DNA of 64,000 nt from positions 6,059,702 through 6,123,701 of the forward strand of contig ML679961.1 of assembly GCA_007922225.1 (NCBI GenBank), in the 5' to 3' direction. The translations under genes and the position numbers were made by a program. Position 1 is the stretch's first letter; each line of letters opens with the position of its first letter. Source of the DNA: Emydura subglobosa (lineage: Eukaryota; Chordata; Testudines; Chelidae). Under the pieces are notes generated by a model, which made no database searches, had not been told where the DNA came from, and saw only the letters and a list, made by a program, of their open reading frames with translations. This document shows positions 59,986 to 64,000 of this stretch, piece by piece.

Positions 59986-60560
59986 GCTCCAGTTGAGTTA
60001 TGGCCTCAAGGAATGCTTTGGGCTCACTACTGCACGGGCGCCACCTAACAGAGTCAACACGTTCAAAAGATAAAACTAGACGACGCCTTCACAAGCCTGG
60101 ACCAGGCTGTGATGAACCAGGACACAGCTGAATAGTTTTTCAGTAATAATGGTGCCTGCCCCCGTATTTGTTTATGATGGCTCACTAGATATGGGGTTAG
60201 ATCAAAGGGGTCGGTAGGGGAATTGAGTAGGAAAGGCAACAGTGGCCTAGGTAAGGAGCATCACACACACACACAGACGTCCTCAGCCCCGATCCTGGTG
60301 ACATGGTGTGAGCACAGCTCCTCATTCTACGGCACCGTCTCATGACCGCTTGCAACTAGGCCTCATCTCCGGTACCCCCGTTGGGTTCTACCTCAGACTT
60401 GCATCTTCTCTCTCCTCCTCCTCTGGGAGTTCTGTAGCTGGGCCCTCCAGCCAGGTCACATAAAAGTCTAAACCCCTTTTAGGGTAGCCTGAGCAAGCCC
60501 TCTGTCTCCTCATGCTTCAGTGTAGATCCCTTGTTGACCCTACCTCAGGGCTTCCCTCTG
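59986..60560. other. Unassigned sequence with a short CA run
   Basis: A (CA)n run lies at about 60,263-60,276. The part just left of the LTR, about 60,480-60,560, may be the LTR element's internal sequence, because 'gggtca'-type words also follow the plus copy. No gene was recognised. Confidence 0.3.
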
Positions 60561-61188
60561 TTGATACTGGACGCCTACTGATCAGTGTGGATACCAGTGA
60601 GACGTGGTACGCCCAATTTGCAAATCAATAAGGTTTAATGTGCAAGGTTGTGTATAGATATACTAGTTAAATACAAAGTCTAAAATTAACTATAATATAT
60701 TATACTCACTAAACCTGGAGAGCTAAGCAGTCACTCAGAAGCTGTGTACAGGAACGGCTTTCTTCAGGGGCCCCACCGGAGAGTCAGTGGATCCTCTGAT
60801 CCGACTGGCAGCACCTCCCATGGAGTCAGGCGTTGATGGAGCACGCCACTTTCTCTAAGTGGTGACTTTTTATACCTTTCTATATACAGCTTTCACCTCA
60901 TTACCTATCTACTAATTATTACGTAGTCTATTGTCTACATCGGGTTCTCACCCTTGACTACATTCCATTCTCACCATGATAATTGGGGTCATCAAAATAA
61001 CATCTGGAGATAGGAGGGGCAGTGAGAAAATATGCTCCGTGGCAGTGGAAAAGTGTACTCCCAGACGTTCAAGGGTAACTTGTTGTTCCCCTCACCGTTA
61101 TCTATGTGCAGCTGCAAGCAATACATGTTGTGTATTTCGTCTCATGTGCCGTGGTATGCAGAAACTGAGACCTCTGCAAGGTTACGCA
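60561..61188 (-). mobile_element. LTR family B, copy 2 (minus, inverted to copy 1)
   Basis: It matches the reverse complement of 55,268-55,890. The minus-strand TATA GGTATAAAAA is at 60,867-60,876 and the minus-strand ATTAAA at 60,634-60,639. Homology covers the whole LTR with scattered substitutions and a few small gaps. A hAT-like element begins within a few bases of its upstream edge. The 269-codon plus frame across this LTR and the hAT (61,032-61,841) is chance. Confidence 0.78.
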
Positions 61189-61196
61189 GTGATCCT

Positions 61197-61460
61197 CAGC
61201 GGTTCTCAAACTGCTGCTGGGAGACTGGCCAGGAGCCGCTCCAGCGACAGCCTCATCCCCAAGCAGCATGGCGGCCCAACCGTTCTGCCCCCCTCCAACT
61301 CTCCAGACACAAACCAGCTGGCCAGGAGCCGCTCCAGTGCTGGCCCCGCCCCCAAGCAGTGCAGCGGCCACTCCCCCCTCCCGACCACACCCCTTTGCCC
61401 CTGCACCCGCCCCTACAGGGGGTGGAACTAGAGAGGCGTGGTAGAGTTTGGGAACCGCTG
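61197..61460. mobile_element. hAT-like element with inverted CAGCGGTTC termini
   Basis: The termini are CAGCGGTTCTCAAACT (left) and AGTTTGGGAACCGCTG (right), complementary at 15 of 16 positions. The interior is GC-rich and holds two copies of 'ctggccaggagccgctccag' about 95 bp apart, so part of it was duplicated. The expected 8-bp flank duplication is not evident (GTGATCCT versus GACTTGCT). It has no coding capacity. Confidence 0.7.
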
Positions 61461-62290
61461 GACTTGCTGATCGCAGCGGTCCATTCTGACCTTCAAATCT
61501 ATGACGCCTGCGTGAATAACAATAGCTGTGATGCTCCAATAGTGCAGGCTACATGTCTGCCCAGGACACCGGGTACGTATCTGAGCAGCCAGCCCGTGCT
61601 GCCACCTGTGCTTCTGCAGCATCCTCGCTATTGTTGTTTGAGCCAGCCATGTCTACATGTCAGGCATGTCTACATGTGCTGCAGTTACACCTCTGATTGC
61701 AGGGGAGAGGCCCCTCTGAGTGGCTACGTGGCAGGGTTCCACCCAGAGAGGGAGAAGGTAGTGAAACCAGTCCCAATCGGAGTGCACTCCAGAGGGGTGA
61801 AAAGGGGTCTGCAGTGCCTATTTATGAAAGCACTACGGTAAGAGATGTGTGTCCGTCTGTCTGTCTAATAAAGTGATGTCGCCCCAAAAGGCTTCCTGGC
61901 TGACAAGCTTTTAACAGCAGTCCAAACTCAAGAGTGACTGCCCTTACATCTTGGACGTTACTCTGCACTTGCGGGGGAAGTTGCTGATAACAGAGCTCAG
62001 CTGACTGTGCACTGGGTGGTCTCAGTAACTGGAAGAAGCTGCCTTGCACCTTAGGCTAGGAAGAAGCTATGGAACTTGAGCAGCAAGAAAACTAAAGACA
62101 CGTTGTTCACAGCTGGGGATTCAGATAAAGCCCGGCTTCTCAGACTCCTAGACTTTAAGGCCAGAAGGGCCCATTATGATCATCTAGCAGGCTTGGTCCC
62201 TCACTTTGACACCGAACAACTGGTATTAACCTATTTCTTGGGTAACAACTCCACTTAGAAAGAACATTCGGAATCTTTGGCAAAACAGGG
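61461..62290. other. Unassigned sequence with short repeats
   Basis: 'catgtctacatgt' occurs twice (61,648-61,660 and 61,665-61,677), next to 'gctgcagttacacctctgat', a transposon-relic type word set. A CR1 end fragment on the minus strand lies at 62,140-62,190 ('ctttaaggccagaagggccc'). No gene was recognised. Confidence 0.4.
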
Positions 62291-62960
62291 CAACTCTGCC
62301 CGGGCTTTAGTTTAAGCGACGTTACTTTTCTCAGCTGCTCACTTTATTTCTAGCAGAGCAGCTATGACCTTTGCAGATGCCTGACTTCAGTCTGCAGCTC
62401 TAAAAATGTCAGCGCTGATTCTCATTTACGTGTTTCTATTAATCACTTTCTCTCTTTACACACTACATAATCAATGGGGACAAGTCCATAATCCTGCTAA
62501 CTGATTCCTATTATTCCTCATTATGCCCTTTGTTCCAATTCTGTGCTTCCCATCTGGTATTAAATATTTAGACGCCACATCCAAAGCGTCCTTTGCCTGT
62601 CTCTGTAGGGACAACGATGCTTTAGTTGTGTAATCAATTAGCCAGGCATCAGACCACTGGTTCAGATGGTTTCTGGAGGAGCTTTAATTATGATGAATAT
62701 CTTTTTGTGACTTTGAAACCAGATAGGCATGATTCCCTACTCAGCCATGCTTGTTAAAATCATAAATCAATCTCTTTTATTCCCTGTAGATGTTAGCAGA
62801 CCTTTCGGTACCCTACTAGATAGCTACAGTGTAAGAGAGCCATTCAATGGGCATTCCTGTCCTTCTGCAGAGAACCAGGCTTCTCCCTCAGAGCCAAAAA
62901 GCCTGGGAATGTTTGGTTTTGATTGGAAAGTCATTTTTTAAAAGTCACCTTCCTAGATGT
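62291..62960. other. AT-rich, repeat-free stretch, regulatory candidate
   Basis: No repeat or long frame is visible. Dense words such as 'taatcaatt', 'ctttaattatgatgaat' and 'attaaatatt' recall homeodomain-type sites in developmental enhancers. This is suggestive only. Confidence 0.35.
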
Positions 62961-64000
62961 TGCACCTGACATCTTTTTACTTGTTTAGAAGGCAAAGATT
63001 AGAAGTGCTGCTCCCCTCCCCCCCTCCCCCCCCCATCATGTGTCACTTTTAAAGTCTGGCTTATGACCCTACAAATATCACATAATTTTCTCTCTTCCTT
63101 TCTGCCAACCCCCCTTCCTCCCCCCCCACAACTCCCTCCAGAAAGAACACTTGGAAAAAAATATGTTTAAAAAATTCCCCATCTTCTCAACAGACCCTAG
63201 GTTAGGTAACTTTTGGGACCGTGATGTGTCCTGGTATATTACATGGTATTATCCCAAGGCAGGGGAAAAAGCAAATAACAGGAATCCAGACTATTTAATA
63301 TAATACTTTGCACGCCTATAACGTTTTCCATACAAGTATCCCCCTGCAAGACAGGTCAATATTATTAGTCCTATCTGTTAAATGCAGAAACTAGCGCTCA
63401 GAGAAGTTAATCAGCATCAGAGAGGACAACCAAGGCAGATCCAAGACTAATACCCAGCCTGTCTGCCTCCCCACCCTGTATTTTAGCCACAAGGGCATAC
63501 GTCCTTTCTCATATTGCAAATCCACAACTTTCATATCTGACCCTACCACACCCATAAGCGTGGGTTTTAGAAGAGCAGATTGACTCAATCAATGCACCTT
63601 AGGAAATACAACCTCAAATGGCAGTGCTCTGTGCTCAGGCTTAGCGGATGGCACCAGAACTTGGGCTCCTATCAGCACAGCAGTAGACAGGAGTTCTGAA
63701 GTGCTGTGGGTCCCATCTACAACTGGCTGGGGAAAAAAACCATTTCAAGTTTTGGGAAACATTTAAACCAAAAGCCCCTCCCAGTTTTTTCATCTCACTC
63801 TAGTCCTGTCCATCGGATCATTTCTTTAGACTATCGTCGTCTATCCAAACTCCCCTAAGGGCACCCATCTTACGATCTAAGCACCCTTGGCATACATTTT
63901 AAAACACGAGAACATCGGAGATAGCATAACAATGAAAGCTGCTTCCTAAAAGGTAGAAAAATTGCAATTTGGGGGGGGGGGGTCAATTTTTCCCTCAAAA
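62961..64000. other. Unique sequence with homopolymer C/G runs
   Basis: C-rich runs occur at 63,013-63,034 and 63,109-63,128, and a G-run at 63,970-63,981. The MIR at 63,300-63,505 lies inside. 63,725-63,790 has 'ccatttcaagttttgggaaa' words like those near 35.5 kb. No gene was recognised. Confidence 0.35.
63300..63505 (-). mobile_element. MIR/CORE-SINE fragment
   Basis: 'attagtcctatctgttaaat' then 'gcagaaactagcgctcagag' follows the reverse complement of the MIR core, and 'ggcagatccaagactaatac' fits its middle part. It is more diverged than the MIR at 33.2 kb. Confidence 0.55.

Noticed and set aside
61032..61841. Longest open frame in the window (269 codons, plus)
   Set aside because: It runs antisense through LTR family B and across a hAT-like element, so it cannot be one conserved gene.
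1..64000. CRISPR array, bacterial operon or phage content
   Set aside because: There are no regularly spaced direct repeats, no dense coding, and the repeats are vertebrate LINE, SINE, LTR and hAT types.

Overview
The window looks like nuclear DNA from a reptile, most probably a turtle. The main evidence is its interspersed repeats. There are many copies of CR1 LINEs in several subfamilies whose 3' ends read like turtle CR1s, with ends of the ATTCTATGATTCT type. There are also MIR/CORE-SINE remnants, hAT-type non-autonomous DNA transposons with 8-bp target duplications, and several LTR families. A crocodilian is a weaker alternative. This assignment rests on recognising repeat families by eye, not on a search.

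I find no host protein-coding gene, tRNA gene, rRNA gene or CRISPR array that I can support. Nearly all open frames are short, overlap other open frames on both strands, and lie in GC-rich or repeat DNA. Those with recognisable protein content belong to CR1 ORF2 (reverse transcriptase and C-terminal domain) or to a degraded endogenous retrovirus pol. The window is therefore best read as intergenic or long-intron sequence. Several AT-rich, repeat-free stretches could be regulatory, but this is unproven.

Layout. 1-7.7 kb: a dispersed GC-rich repeat, unique DNA, a plus-strand CR1 abutting an LTR-like element, and two more CR1 fragments. 7.7-14.4 kb: mostly unique AT-rich DNA with one minus-strand CR1 and small hairpin repeats. 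14.4-20.8 kb: a plus-strand CR1, then a minus-strand retrovirus-derived block (pol remnant, a later CR1 insertion, probable LTR), then a plus-strand element end with a polyadenylation signal. 20.8-24.7 kb: GC-rich DNA ending in a minus-strand LTR. 24.7-33.4 kb: mixed DNA with a transposon-like AT-rich repeat, an LTR-like stretch with a GA microsatellite, two CR1s and a MIR. 33.4-43.7 kb: a CR1 reverse transcriptase remnant carrying a nested insertion of about 0.5 kb, SINEs, a 34-bp tandem repeat, a CA microsatellite and a second copy of the repeat that opens the window. 43.7-54.4 kb: mostly unique DNA. 54.4-61.5 kb: a dense transposon cluster with an LTR related to the one at 24 kb, two inverted copies of another LTR about 4.7 kb apart, three hAT-like elements and a foldback tRNA-like SINE. 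61.5-64 kb: mostly unique DNA with a MIR.

Nothing here forms an operon-like or obviously new functional system. The most informative signals are structural: the inverted LTR pair, the hAT insertions with intact target duplications, the nested insertion, the shared repeat families, and the candidate regulatory islands.
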